A stretch of 64,000 bases of DNA, taken from the NCBI GenBank assembly GCA_035940575.1, contig DASZER010000010.1, positions 65,486 through 129,485 on the forward strand, written 5' to 3'. Under the pieces are notes generated by a model. The model was not told where the DNA came from, searched no databases, and was given only the letters and a program-made list of their open reading frames with translations. Below are positions 33,191 to 41,315 of the stretch, in pieces. Each line of letters begins with the position of its first letter. Position 1 is the first letter of the stretch. This stretch comes from BP-191 sp035940575 (lineage in GTDB: Bacteria > Actinomycetota > Actinomycetes > BP-191). The position numbers and the translations under genes were made by a program.

Positions 33191-33730
33191 CTAGATCGCG
33201 GCGTTTGGGTCGCCCGGCGGCCGCGCGCCCGCGTCGCGCTGCTTGATGTGCGCCTGCGCGGCCTCCGTGGGCTGCGGGTCGCCGTAGTACGGCACCCTGT
33301 TCAGGTCGCGCACCCAGACGCTCGCCTCGAGCGCCGCTCCGTTGACGGGGTCGTCGAAGTAGATCGAGTAGATGATCGTGTGGTCGATGACCGGCGTGAC
33401 GTCGACGCCGTGCTCCGTGAGGCGCTGGCGCAGGGCCAGCAGGTCCTCGACCGTGGGGACGTTGAAGCTCACGTGGTCGAACTCGCGGCCCGGCGCAGGG
33501 ATCCCCGCCGGCTTCTTCTCGCCCGTGTCGATGCCGGGCCACTCGAAGAACGCGAGCGTCCCGCCCGCGCCCATGTCGAAGAAGTAGTGCCGGTAGGGGT
33601 ACGGCTCGTTCGGGTCGCCGTTGCCCAGCGTCGCCGCCAACGGCATGCCGAGGACGTCGGCGTAGAACCGGACGGTCGCGTCCATGTCTGGGGTGACCAT
33701 GGCGAGGTGGTTGATCCCGGCCCAGCGCAT
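33191..33730 (-). CDS. VOC (glyoxalase/bleomycin-resistance) family protein
   Basis: A 179-aa protein with the paired beta-alpha-beta-beta-beta modules of the vicinal oxygen chelate fold: INHLAMVTPDMDATVRFYADVLGMPL at 6-31, then FDHVSFNVPTVEDLLALRQRL. Candidate metal ligands are His8, Glu63 (FFEWPG), His85 and a later Glu. Members act as lyases, dioxygenases or drug-binding proteins; the reaction here is unknown. It is the last backbone gene before tRNA-Ser(GCU). Confidence 0.8.
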   Translation of the reverse strand: MRWAGINHLAMVTPDMDATVRFYADVLGMPLAATLGNGDPNEPYPYRHYFFDMGAGGTLAFFEWPGIDTGEKKPAGIPAPGREFDHVSFNVPTVEDLLALRQRLTEHGVDVTPVIDHTIIYSIYFDDPVNGAALEASVWVRDLNRVPYYGDPQPTEAAQAHIKQRDAGARPPGDPNAAI

Positions 33731-33832
33731 CGCGTTCCTCCCTGCGTCGTTCGCTCGCCTGGAACGCTACGCCGCCGCGCGAGGCGCCGTGACCTATCAT
33801 CGTGGGCTGCGGCACCGGCGACGGCGCCGTAG

Positions 33833-33922
33833 GGAGGCTTCGCCTAGTCCGGTCTATGGCGCCGCACTGCTAATGCGGTTTGGGGTAACCCCCCATCCCG
33901 GGTTCAAATCCCGGAGCCTCCG
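33833..33922 (+). tRNA. tRNA-Ser(GCU)
   Basis: A 90-nt class II tRNA. The acceptor GGAGGCT pairs with AGCCTCC, the discriminator is G33922, the loop CTGCTAA gives anticodon GCT, and the T arm is CCGGGTTCAAATCCCGG. No CCA is encoded. It is the integration site of element 2: the sequence after it (GCTCTGACCTGCGG) is identical to that after the other tRNA-Ser. By analogy its 3' half is probably element-derived, but the displaced host copy is not in the window. Confidence 0.95.
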
Positions 33923-33925
33923 CTC

Positions 33926-33942
33926 TGACCTGCGGTTTCGCG
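33926..33942 (+). repeat. Element-terminal motif, element 2
   Basis: TGACCTGCGGTTTCGCG lies 3 nt after the tRNA, at the same relative position as in element 1. Confidence 0.7.
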
Positions 33943-33980
33943 TCTGCGGGTCCTACGCGCTCCCCTCTAGTTGATCTTGT

Positions 33981-34013
33981 GCGCTCACATTGCGCTCACA
34001 TCGGTGTGAGCGC
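33981..34013. repeat. Integrase arm-type repeats of element 2
   Basis: GCGCTCACAT occurs at 33981 and 33992 (11-bp spacing) with an inverted near-copy GTGTGAGCGC at 34004-34013. They overlap the integrase stop codon as in element 1, but carry C instead of G at the fourth position, so each integrase has its own version. Confidence 0.7.
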
Positions 34014-35235
34014 GTCCGGCGTCGGCCCGCTTCTCCCGCTTCGCCGCGAGCGACACGACATCCGCGATCCGGTCCGCGGCGTCCCTCGCGACGGCCGGCA
34101 CGACGTGCGTGTACCGGTCCGCCGTGAAGCCCGTCGAGCTGTGCCCGAGCCGGACGCTGACGACCTTCATCGCGACGTCCGCCGACAGCGCGAGGCTGGC
34201 GGAGGTGTGCCGCAGGTCGTGGAACCGGATCACCGGCAGCCCCGACTTCTCCGCGAGCCCCTTAAACCGCCGGGACACCGCGTCGGGCCGGAGCATCGAC
34301 CCGTCCTCGTTGGTGAACACGAGGCCGCAGTCGATCCACGCCTCGCCCCACGCGAGCCGCTCCGCGGCCTGCGCGCGCTGCTGCGCCCGCAGGACCGCCG
34401 CGGTCTCGTCGTCGAACGGGACGACGCGCTCGCCCGACTTCGTCTTGGGCGGGCCGATGTAGAGCTGGCCGCCGACATCGACCACCTGCTGGCGCACGGT
34501 CAGCACCTGCGCGTCGAGGTCGACGTCGGACCAACGGAGCCCGACGACCTCCCCGCGACGCATCCCCGTCATCAGCACGAGCCGCAGGAGCGGGTACAGC
34601 CGGTCGTCCTTCACGAAGTCGAGGAACTCGCCCACCTGCTCGGCGGTCCAGACCACGATCCGGGGGCGCGGCAGCTCCTCCAGCTCGATCGTCAGCGCGG
34701 GGTTGAAGGTGATGAGCCGCCGCCGGACGGCGACGTTGAGCGCCGCCCGCAGCGCCCCGTACATCCGATGGATCGTCCCGACGGCCAGACGCCGGCCGTT
34801 CTCGCGTGGCTTCGCGAGCGCGGTGAACATCCGGTCGAGGTGCTCCGGGTGCCGTTCCAGCTCTACGAGCCGGAGCGACCCGATGTGCGGCTTGAACACG
34901 TTGTCGATGTACTCGCGGTACGACGCCAGCGTGCTCGGCCGCAGCTTCCGCTTCCCTTCGAGCCACTGCTCCAGGAAGTCGCCGACGGTGAGCCGGTGGG
35001 CGTCGGCCGTTCGTGAGGCGAGCGTCGTGGTGCGAGCGGCGCGGGCCTCGCGGGCGTCCTGCTTGGTGAGGAAGCCTCCCTTCGTCTCCTGGATGCGCTT
35101 GCCGTTGCTGTCCCGCCCCACGTCGATGACGTAGGACCAGGTGCCGGTGCACTTGTGCGGCGCGTAGCCACGGCCGCGCGCGCTGCGCGGGCAGTGCCTC
35201 GTGTGCCGCTGGGTCACGCCGGTCTCTTTCCTCAT
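33985..35235 (-). CDS. int: Tyrosine recombinase (integrase of element 2)
   Basis: A 416-aa integrase close to that of element 1, with the same Cys/His-containing start (HTRHCPRSARGRGYAPHKC), the shared GTWSYVIDVGRDSNGKRIQE and the same domain order. Catalytic residues are Arg226 (TGMRRGEVVGL), His339 and Arg342 (HDLRHTS), His365 and Tyr375 (ADRYTHV). A C-terminal extension of ~25 residues is rich in Lys/Arg. The ATG at 35235 overlaps the Xis-like stop codon. It targets tRNA-Ser(GCU). Confidence 0.95.
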   Translation of the reverse strand: MRKETGVTQRHTRHCPRSARGRGYAPHKCTGTWSYVIDVGRDSNGKRIQETKGGFLTKQDAREARAARTTTLASRTADAHRLTVGDFLEQWLEGKRKLRPSTLASYREYIDNVFKPHIGSLRLVELERHPEHLDRMFTALAKPRENGRRLAVGTIHRMYGALRAALNVAVRRRLITFNPALTIELEELPRPRIVVWTAEQVGEFLDFVKDDRLYPLLRLVLMTGMRRGEVVGLRWSDVDLDAQVLTVRQQVVDVGGQLYIGPPKTKSGERVVPFDDETAAVLRAQQRAQAAERLAWGEAWIDCGLVFTNEDGSMLRPDAVSRRFKGLAEKSGLPVIRFHDLRHTSASLALSADVAMKVVSVRLGHSSTGFTADRYTHVVPAVARDAADRIADVVSLAAKREKRADAGRAHTDVSAM

Positions 35236-35519
35236 GGCTGGTCTCCCTCGTCGGAGACAGCCGGGGCAGTAGGTGACGCCTCCAGGCTCTCACCGCATTG
35301 CGACACCGCACTACGGCCAGCGGCGATCTGTGGAAGGCCGAGTAGTGCCAACAGCGGGGCTGTGGGTATCCGCAGCCGGCGGCCGAGCCGCAGGACCGGG
35401 GTCGGCCACTTCCCTGCCAGCACCAGGTCGTACGCGGCAGTCCGACCGAGGCCGAGCAGGCGGCCCGCGGTGGGGACGTCGAGAACCGGCGGGAGCGTGC
35501 GGAGGTCGTCGGTGCTCAT
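35232..35519 (-). CDS. MerR/Xis-like helix-turn-helix protein (element 2)
   Basis: A 95-aa paralogue of the protein at 16382: LPPVLDVPTAGRLLGLGRTAAYDLVLAGKWPTPVLRLGRRLRIPTAPLLALLGL is nearly the same in both. The tails differ. Its start overlaps the stop of the next upstream gene (ATGA), placing it third in a four-gene coupled operon ending with int. Likely directionality factor and possible ligand of the phased operators (inference). Confidence 0.8.
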   Translation of the reverse strand: MSTDDLRTLPPVLDVPTAGRLLGLGRTAAYDLVLAGKWPTPVLRLGRRLRIPTAPLLALLGLPQIAAGRSAVSQCGESLEASPTAPAVSDEGDQP

Positions 35520-35755
35520 GACGTCGCCCCCGTGAACGGGAACCACTCGGGCCAGAGCTGGCACGGGTGGTAGCCGAGGGCCACGGCGATGTGGTCGGCG
35601 GCGTCCCACCGCAGCCGGTCGCGGGTGAACAGCCGGTGGAGCGTGTCCCGGTCGACGCCGGCGTTGTCGGCGATGGCGCAGATGCTGTCGTCGGTCTCGG
35701 CGGCGAGCCGGCGCAGTGCGCGCCGCGCCGGCTCGGCCGCGAAGAAGCTGGTCAT
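35516..35755 (-). CDS. Small helix-turn-helix protein
   Basis: A 79-aa protein. Residues ~15-65 (ALRRLAAETDDSICAIADNAGVDRDTLHRLFTRDRLRWDAADHIAVALG) form a helix-turn-helix resembling XRE-type or phage regulator folds. The end is WPEWFPF. It has no counterpart in element 1. It is coupled on both sides by ATGA overlaps with the lipoprotein and Xis-like genes. An element regulator is likely. Confidence 0.7.
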   Translation of the reverse strand: MTSFFAAEPARRALRRLAAETDDSICAIADNAGVDRDTLHRLFTRDRLRWDAADHIAVALGYHPCQLWPEWFPFTGATS

Positions 35756-36357
35756 CACAGCACCGACGTGTAGGCGTGGGTGTGCGGGTGGCCGTAGTGG
35801 TCGCTGGCGACGAAGACGTCCGCGACCTTGACCCCGCGGAACCCCGTCCACGCGTCCACGTGGATCACCACGCGCGCGGCGCCGCAGCGGAGCAGCACCG
35901 CGTCGCGGTCGACGATCGCCCCGGACGTGCAACGCGGCAGCGTGCGGAGGGCGCCCGTCGCGTTGCGGAGCACGTCGCGGCCCACGGCGACGGCGTTGTC
36001 CTTGACGCGGATCGACGCCCGCTCGACCGCGGCCATCTCCGCGACCGCCGCCTGCCACCGGCCAGCGCGCAGCGCCTCGATGTAGCGGATCGCGAACTGC
36101 ACCGGCGTGCCCTTCGGGTCGCCGGTGTCGGCGAAGGAGCGCTTCAGGTCGTCGAGCGTGGGGCGAGTCGCGCGGGGCTTCGGCGGGGCAGGCGCGGCGA
36201 TGGCCGAAGCCGTGGGCGTGGGCGTGGGCGTCAGAATCGCCGGGAACGGTGCGGGCGCGACCGTGATCACGGTCGTGGGCGTCCCGGCGGACGTGCACGC
36301 GGACCCTGCGAGGGCCACGGCGGCCAGAGCCGTCGCGGCGGTGCTCTTGGTACTCAT
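35755..36357 (-). CDS. Putative lipoprotein, first gene of the int operon
   Basis: A 200-aa protein. Its signal peptide ends in a lipobox-like LAGSAC (17-22), followed by a Thr/Pro/Ala-rich linker (~25-65). The C-terminal ~130-residue domain (PVQFAIRYIEALRAGRWQAAVAEMAAVERASI...RCTSGAIVDRDAVLLRCGAARVVIHVDAW) looks like a small NTF2/cystatin-like fold with two Cys. T4SS-associated lipoproteins and entry-exclusion proteins can look like this, but nothing proves either. Its promoter holds the eight-unit phased operator. Confidence 0.65.
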   Translation of the reverse strand: MSTKSTAATALAAVALAGSACTSAGTPTTVITVAPAPFPAILTPTPTPTASAIAAPAPPKPRATRPTLDDLKRSFADTGDPKGTPVQFAIRYIEALRAGRWQAAVAEMAAVERASIRVKDNAVAVGRDVLRNATGALRTLPRCTSGAIVDRDAVLLRCGAARVVIHVDAWTGFRGVKVADVFVASDHYGHPHTHAYTSVL

Positions 36358-36659
36358 TCGGTGCTCCTCTCGGATGCCGCCTCGGTGGCGGCGGGAGGAG
36401 CACGGTCCGTTCTGGACTTCACGAAAACTTCACGGCGGAGTTACCAAGTCCGTGAGGTCGTCGTGAAGTTCTCGTAACCCGTCGTGAGGCTTTGGTGAAG
36501 TTCAGCCTCCGAGGTGCTGCCGATGCGTCGTCGCTATGGACGACCGCGCAGCGACTCGGGCCTCGCGGGCGCCGTGGGGTCCGCCGGCGCCTCGCCATGC
36601 GCGCTACCGCTCCTCCCGAACTCCGCGTACGGTCGCCTGGAGGATCATCAGGGGGAGCA
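36358..36659. other. 302-bp divergent promoter region of element 2
   Basis: It lies between the lipoprotein-int operon (minus) and the MBL-fold gene (plus). It contains the phased operator at 36418-36499 and a ~150-nt leader before the MBL gene, in which I see only the AGGGGG ribosome site. Confidence 0.6.
36418..36499. promoter_or_regulatory. Eight-unit 11-bp-phased operator
   Basis: Hexamers TTCACG (36418), TTCACG (36429), GTTACC (36440), CGTGAG (36451), CGTGAA (36462), CGTAAC (36473), CGTGAG (36483) and GGTGAA (36494) are spaced 11 bp apart, with one 10-bp step. The first six match the array of element 1 in order and orientation. It sits between two divergent transcription units and could control both. 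Confidence 0.85.
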
Positions 36660-38018
36660 ATGGCGTTCGCGGCATATCCCGCGCCGTTCGTGTTCGACGC
36701 TCCGGACGGGCGGCGCGTTCAGCAACTGATCTTCGGTGACTACGTCCGCGTCGGCAGCGAGCGGCGCGGACAGTGGGTGCAGGTCGACCAGGCACGGAAC
36801 TCGTCGGGATGGATGCGCGAGCAGGACCTCCAGGACGACCGCATCCTGGAGATCGGATTCGTGGACGTCGGGCAGGGCGACGCGTGCTTCGTCGTGGCGC
36901 CGGACGACCGGCGCCTCCTGATCGACGCCGGGAAAAGCGACAACCTCGCGCGCTTCCTGAGCTGGCGGTTCAACCTGCGGAGGAACCCGGAACGTGTGAT
37001 CCACATCGACGACGCGGTGATCACGCACCCGGATGCCGACCACTACGAGGGCTTCCGCCCACTCTTCGAGTCGCCGCAGTTCACATTCGGCCGGGTCCAC
37101 CACAACGGCATCGTCGAGCGGGCGCCACGACCGCTCCTCGGCCCCACCGCGAAGATCGACGGCGTCACCTACCTCACCGACGTGGTCACGTCCCGCACGA
37201 AGCTCCAGCGCCTGGTCAGGGACCCCGCTGCCGTCGGGGCGAAGCGCTACCCCGTGATGCTGCGCGACGGGCTGGCCACGGGGCGGATCGGTGACGTGTC
37301 GATGCTGTCGGCGGCCGATCGCCAAATGCCGGGCTTCAACGAAGGCCCGCTGAAGATCGAGGTGTTGGCCCCGGTGACCGAGCGGAAGCAGAGTCGCCTG
37401 CTGCTGCGCCGGCTCGGCGACGACGGGGTGACCAAGAACGGGCACTCCGTCGTCCTCATGCTCTCGATCGGCAATGTCCGCGTGCTCCTCGGCGGCGACC
37501 TGAACCACCCGGCCCAGGAGTACCTGCTCGAGCACTACGGCGCCGCGGCGCCGTCGGTGTTCGGCGCAGACGTCGCGAAGAGCTGCCACCACGGCAGCAG
37601 CCACTTCTCGACGGACTTCCTGCGGGCGGTGAACGCGGCCGCGACGATCGTGTCCAGCGGCGACGACGAGCCCTACTCGCACCCGCGCCCTGATGCGCTC
37701 GGTGCGCTCGGGAAGTACGGCCGCGGCGACCGGCCGCTGATCTTCAGCACCGAGCTCGCCCGGTCGGCACGCGAGTTCACGAAGCGTCCCGAGGCGCTCC
37801 GCGCCGCGGGCGCGCCACCCGAAGCAGTGGAGCGCGCCATCGCCGTCTACGGAATGGTGAACGTGCGCACCCGACGGGAAGTGCGTCGTCCTCGCCCAGA
37901 AGCTCGAACGGCCCGCAGGGCGCGGTGTGGAGTGGGACGTGCACCGGCTGGAACCAGCACCGGACGGCACCCTGACGTACGTCGCCGACTGAACCGTCCA
38001 TACGCGCCGTGGGCGTGA
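36660..38018 (+). CDS. ComEC-like MBL-fold protein with SH3-like N-terminus, frameshifted near its 3' end
   Basis: The ATG at 36660 follows AGGGGG. Residues ~1-60 look like an SH3-type domain (YVRVGSERRGQWVQV...SSGWMREQDL). A metallo-beta-lactamase domain follows with THPDADHYEG (the HxDxDH site), LLGGDLNHPAQEYL and KSCHHGSSHFS, as in the stand-alone ComEC/Rec2-like hydrolases. At 37870-37872 one extra C shifts the frame: removing it gives NVRTDGKCVVLAQKLERP and a stop at 37992, a typical family C-terminus. As written, the last ~50 residues are Arg-rich nonsense to 38018. Either real decay or an assembly error. Confidence 0.75.
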   Translation: MAFAAYPAPFVFDAPDGRRVQQLIFGDYVRVGSERRGQWVQVDQARNSSGWMREQDLQDDRILEIGFVDVGQGDACFVVAPDDRRLLIDAGKSDNLARFLSWRFNLRRNPERVIHIDDAVITHPDADHYEGFRPLFESPQFTFGRVHHNGIVERAPRPLLGPTAKIDGVTYLTDVVTSRTKLQRLVRDPAAVGAKRYPVMLRDGLATGRIGDVSMLSAADRQMPGFNEGPLKIEVLAPVTERKQSRLLLRRLGDDGVTKNGHSVVLMLSIGNVRVLLGGDLNHPAQEYLLEHYGAAAPSVFGADVAKSCHHGSSHFSTDFLRAVNAAATIVSSGDDEPYSHPRPDALGALGKYGRGDRPLIFSTELARSAREFTKRPEALRAAGAPPEAVERAIAVYGMVNVRTRREVRRPRPEARTARRARCGVGRAPAGTSTGRHPDVRRRLNRPYAPWA

Positions 38019-38225
38019 CGCAGCGAACTGTCGGATACCCGACACCTGTGTAACAACAGCGCAGTCAGCGCGGTATTGCCTTACGAAGCCAAACCGATGC
38101 CACGCGTGGACTCCTCAGGTCTCGTAGGCACTGACCACTGGGGCTTACGGCGAGGCTCCTTTGCTCATCCCTCATTACCGCCTCACGGCAGGACGCCGTG
38201 AGCCACCCGTCGAAAGGACTTCGTC

Positions 38226-38816
38226 ATGACGCACCGGCCCCTGGCGCGCGCAGTGATCGCCGCCGTCGCCGCCGCCTGCGCGCTCACTGCCACGACGCCG
38301 GTCGCCGCCGTCCCCGTCGCTGACGCCGTCGCCGTTCACGCAACCGACATTGCGTCCGCAGAACTGACGACCGCCCTCTACAACGCGTCCGACACCGACA
38401 TCACCTGCGCGAACCCGACGGTGAAGGGAATCATCGTCACGCCGAACCGCGACACGGGGACGGTGCTCGTCCGGGGAACCGACGCGGCGGCCGCCGAGGG
38501 CCACTGCGTGAGCCTCACCGTGAAGTCGTACAGCATCACGGTGAAGGTTCAGATCGAGCGCTGGGACGAGAGCGCGGGCGAGTACGTCGCCGTGTGCCCG
38601 GCAGGCAGCGGGACGGCGCAGTCGGTCTACCGGACCGGCGTGGCAGTGACCCCCGCCTCGACGTTGTGCACCTATGACTACAGCGCGCTCCCGCCGGGGG
38701 TGCGGGTTCCGCTGCACCGGGCGCACGCGATCCTGTCGAACTCGCTCAACGGGGCCCTGCGCCACGGCTACTCGGAGGTCGCCTGGCCCGCCGGCGACTC
38801 GATGTCGGTCGCATGA
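38226..38816 (+). CDS. Secreted protein, pair with 38813 gene
   Basis: A 196-aa protein with signal peptide (1-~29, ending VAA). The ATG 38226 follows GAAAGGAC. The mature part has Cys residues in DITCANP, GHCVSLT, AVCPAG and STLCTYD, suggesting two disulfides. The leader carries a CTCACGGC/GCCGTGAG hairpin (38182-38202). No family is recognised. Its stop overlaps the next start (ATGA). The pair may be surface proteins of the transfer machinery or unrelated cargo. Confidence 0.65.
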   Translation: MTHRPLARAVIAAVAAACALTATTPVAAVPVADAVAVHATDIASAELTTALYNASDTDITCANPTVKGIIVTPNRDTGTVLVRGTDAAAAEGHCVSLTVKSYSITVKVQIERWDESAGEYVAVCPAGSGTAQSVYRTGVAVTPASTLCTYDYSALPPGVRVPLHRAHAILSNSLNGALRHGYSEVAWPAGDSMSVA

Positions 38817-39790
38817 CCATCGACCGGCGCCCGCCTCGTCCTCTCCGAAGCCGGAGCGGGCGCCGGTCCTTGCTCGCCGCGCTCATGCTCGTCGTCGCTC
38901 TCCCGGTGGGGCAGGCGTCGGCCTCGCCGCCACGCGCGTCGAGCGTCACGCTCTCGTCGCACACCACGGTCGCCTGGACCGGGGTCAAGGCGGTGCGGCT
39001 TGTCGTGCCGACGGAGGTGAGCCTTCCGGCGTACGGGGCGCGGCTGACCCTGCGTGGCGGCTCCTACGCGTTCGTGCGCATCGCGCCTGCCAAGTCCTGC
39101 GACGGCGGCGTCCGCTGCCTCAAGGGCCAGATCGACTACACGCACGACATGGCGCCGTACCTCGCGAGCAGCGACGGGGCAGGAGCCGACCACCTGACGC
39201 GGATCGGCGGCAGCAACCTCGTCCGCAGCACCTACGAGCTCTACCTGTTCACCGACGGCGCCGCGACGCTCACGTTCGACCGGACCGGGCTGCGTGGTGC
39301 GCGCACGGCCGTGACAGCGGCCGGGCGCGCGCGCGGCGAGGTCCACGTCCTGCCGATCACCTGCGCGGCGCCCGGATGCTCACCGGCAGAGGGCCACGCT
39401 AAGCGCCTGTGGTACGGCGGCGGGGCACGCGACGTCGGCTCGATGGGCAGCGCCGACGTGCTCGTCGCCACCTACGACCGCGCCGGAACCCCGATTGGCG
39501 ACTACCCGAACGAGCGCGCCACGCGCGGCTGCGCCTACCCGCGGGGGCCCGGCGACGCCACGCCGCCACGCTCGGACACCGGCTGCGACATGACGGATCG
39601 GGACATGCCCGCCGACGCCTTCAACATGGTCAACAGCTTCGTGAACTACGGCAAGGCGTCGTTCATGCAGATCGGCAACTACTCAGGCCGCGGCAGGATC
39701 TGGCTCGGCTTCCAGGCCGTCCAGGCGCACGACGTAGCCGACCCGCTTGTGCAGGCACACGGCATCTGGTTCACCTACGGCGTGCGCTGA
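38813..39790 (+). CDS. Secreted hypothetical protein
   Basis: A 325-aa protein with an Arg-rich n-region and signal peptide (1-~38, ending ASA). Six Cys (KSCDG, VRCLKG, ITCAAPGCSP, RGCAYP, TGCDMT) suggest disulfides. The C-terminus (FMQIGNYSGRGRIWLGFQAVQAHDVADPLVQAHGIWFTYGVR) looks beta-rich. It is translationally coupled to the gene before it and ends at the hairpin terminator. No family is recognised. Confidence 0.65.
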   Translation: MTIDRRPPRPLRSRSGRRSLLAALMLVVALPVGQASASPPRASSVTLSSHTTVAWTGVKAVRLVVPTEVSLPAYGARLTLRGGSYAFVRIAPAKSCDGGVRCLKGQIDYTHDMAPYLASSDGAGADHLTRIGGSNLVRSTYELYLFTDGAATLTFDRTGLRGARTAVTAAGRARGEVHVLPITCAAPGCSPAEGHAKRLWYGGGARDVGSMGSADVLVATYDRAGTPIGDYPNERATRGCAYPRGPGDATPPRSDTGCDMTDRDMPADAFNMVNSFVNYGKASFMQIGNYSGRGRIWLGFQAVQAHDVADPLVQAHGIWFTYGVR

Positions 39791-39814
39791 CCGCTGCCGC
39801 TATCGACGCGCGAC

Positions 39815-39846
39815 GACGCCCTCGGACGTCGAGTCGCGAGGGCGTC
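39815..39846. terminator. Bidirectional hairpin terminator
   Basis: A perfect 10-bp stem GACGCCCTCG/CGAGGGCGTC with a 12-nt loop sits between two convergent genes, 24 nt and 15 nt from their stops. Confidence 0.75.
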
Positions 39847-39861
39847 ACCGGACGCCGATCA

Positions 39862-40323
39862 CTACGCCGCACGGTCGAGGGAGCGGTTGCGAAGCCGGAC
39901 GACGGTGCGGCGCGTCACGTCCAGCCGTTCGGCGATCTCGCGGCCGCTGAGCCCGAGGTCGGTCCACCGCCGCACGGCGTCGAGTACCGCGGGGGACTTG
40001 CTGCGCGGGCGCTGCCGGTCGGCGTTTGCGATCTCCGGCGGCATGAAGTGGTCGACCGACGCGACCGGCTCGGGCAGGCCGCGCTCCTGCCGCCACCTCC
40101 GGCGCTGCTCGGCGGTCATGGCACCGGCGACACCGTGCACGGCGTTGGACACCGCCCAGGACCGGCACTCCTGCATGACCGGGCACCGGCGGCATGTGGA
40201 CACCGCCTCGGCCGCGCGGCTCTCGTCGTCGAAGAGGCGCTCCAGGTCGGTGCATCCCGCGCGGTCGAGCCAGGTCGCGGTGTGGGGCACCGGGTCGAGT
40301 ACCTGCACGGCGGTGATCGTCAT
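39862..40323 (-). CDS. WhiB-like iron-sulfur protein fused to a C-terminal HTH (element 2)
   Basis: A 153-aa paralogue of the protein at 17106. Cluster ligands are Cys24, Cys44, Cys47 and Cys53, followed by GVAGAM in place of GVAGGM. The C-terminal region has an HTH (LGLSGREIAERLDVTRRTVVRLRNRSLDRAA), as in element 1. Translation is coupled to the 112-aa gene (ATGA, 40320-40323). Finding the same fused architecture in two elements suggests a core regulatory role rather than cargo. Confidence 0.85.
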   Translation of the reverse strand: MTITAVQVLDPVPHTATWLDRAGCTDLERLFDDESRAAEAVSTCRRCPVMQECRSWAVSNAVHGVAGAMTAEQRRRWRQERGLPEPVASVDHFMPPEIANADRQRPRSKSPAVLDAVRRWTDLGLSGREIAERLDVTRRTVVRLRNRSLDRAA

Positions 40324-40658
40324 GCGGCGCCCTCCATCCGCTCGGTGAGCGAGGCGGCGTCGTACTTCGCGGAGGTCGTGACGCGCACGTCGATCCCGGC
40401 GACGTCCTCCGCGCGGATGCCGAACATCCACAGCTCGCCGGCTGCGACGGCGGTCCACGCCAGCACCGCCAGCGAGTCGCGGGCGCTGCCCAGCGTCTCA
40501 CCGAATGCGTAGAGACCGGCGAGGGGGCTGGACACGTCGCTGACCTCCGCGCACCACTGCGCCTCGTCGTGGCTGTGCACGTCCGAGACGGCGCGCGACG
40601 CCGACGCCTCCAGCATCAGAAATACTCGGTCGCACTCATCCGTAATCGTATGGAACAT
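40320..40658 (-). CDS. Conserved partner of the WhiB-HTH protein (element 2)
   Basis: A 112-aa paralogue of the protein at 17596, sharing SSPLAGLYAFGETLGSARDSLAVLAWTAVAAGELWMFGI, the CAEVSDV segment and the start type ECDRVFLML. It directly precedes and overlaps the WhiB-HTH gene. Unknown family. The GAGGACCCC before the start codon is a weak ribosome site. Confidence 0.7.
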   Translation of the reverse strand: MFHTITDECDRVFLMLEASASRAVSDVHSHDEAQWCAEVSDVSSPLAGLYAFGETLGSARDSLAVLAWTAVAAGELWMFGIRAEDVAGIDVRVTTSAKYDAASLTERMEGAA

Positions 40659-41315
40659 CGGGGTCCTCCTATTGTCCCGGACCGCGTTTGCGGTGTAGGA
40701 CCATTTTCTCAGGAATCAACCCCTGGTGGCGTACTCGTGCCAAATCTGTGGACACAAATACCCGTCGCTGTGGATAATGTGGGCGCCGCGATATCTCAGG
40801 CTCGCCTTGCTTTTGGATACCGCCAGCCGCACCACCGACGCCGCTTGCCGGGCGCCGCGCGCCCTGCGGGCAGGCCGCTCCTGCCTGCCCGCTCCTCCTG
40901 TCCGTAGGGGCCGCAGAGGCTCCGGGGTCAAGGGCCGCCGAAGGCGGTCGCGCAGCGACGCGCGAATGCGCGCCCTTGACGCCGGAGGGGCGGCCCCGCA
41001 GGATGCGCGGCGTCCGGCCCCACGCCCGACGCGACGGCGCCGCTCGCGTAGAAGCACGGCCGGAATCGGTGTGAGATGCGTTGCGAGGGCGAGGTCTGCT
41101 CGATTGTCAGCGCCGTCTCGGGATTCGGCTGACGGGGCAGCATCGGTCGCCGACCCGCCGTGCAGCCTCGGTCACGACCGCCCCCGACCAGCACCCGAGG
41201 GAGAGGGTCAATAGCGGGAGTCAGACACCGGACCCGTTCTTGCGCGGAGGAGTACCACGTGACTGGACCGGGAAGAATTCGGGACTAGGGGGCTAGGAAG
41301 AAGGACGGGGACAAG
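40659..41315. other. 657-bp intergenic region holding structure D
   Basis: No convincing gene is seen. Structure D occupies 40847-41018. The stretches 40659-40846 and 41019-41315 show nothing I recognise beyond an AT-rich patch (about 40728-40780, CTGTGGACACAAATACC and CTGTGGATAATG), slightly reminiscent of DnaA-box-like TGTGGA-TAA sequences. Confidence 0.5.
40847..41018 (-). repeat. Structure D: reverse-oriented copy of structure C
   Basis: Read on the minus strand it follows structure C part by part. The outer stem is 14 bp with one mismatch (40847-40860 with 41005-41018), the main stem 16 bp with one mismatch (40920-40935, CTCCGGGGTCAAGGGC, with 40972-40987), and the third stem 10 bp (40866-40875 with 40883-40892). 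The linker CCCCTACGGACAGGAGGAGC is unchanged. In the main stem AAG/CTT of copy C became GGG/CGC-type pairs while pairing was kept. Confidence 0.8.
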
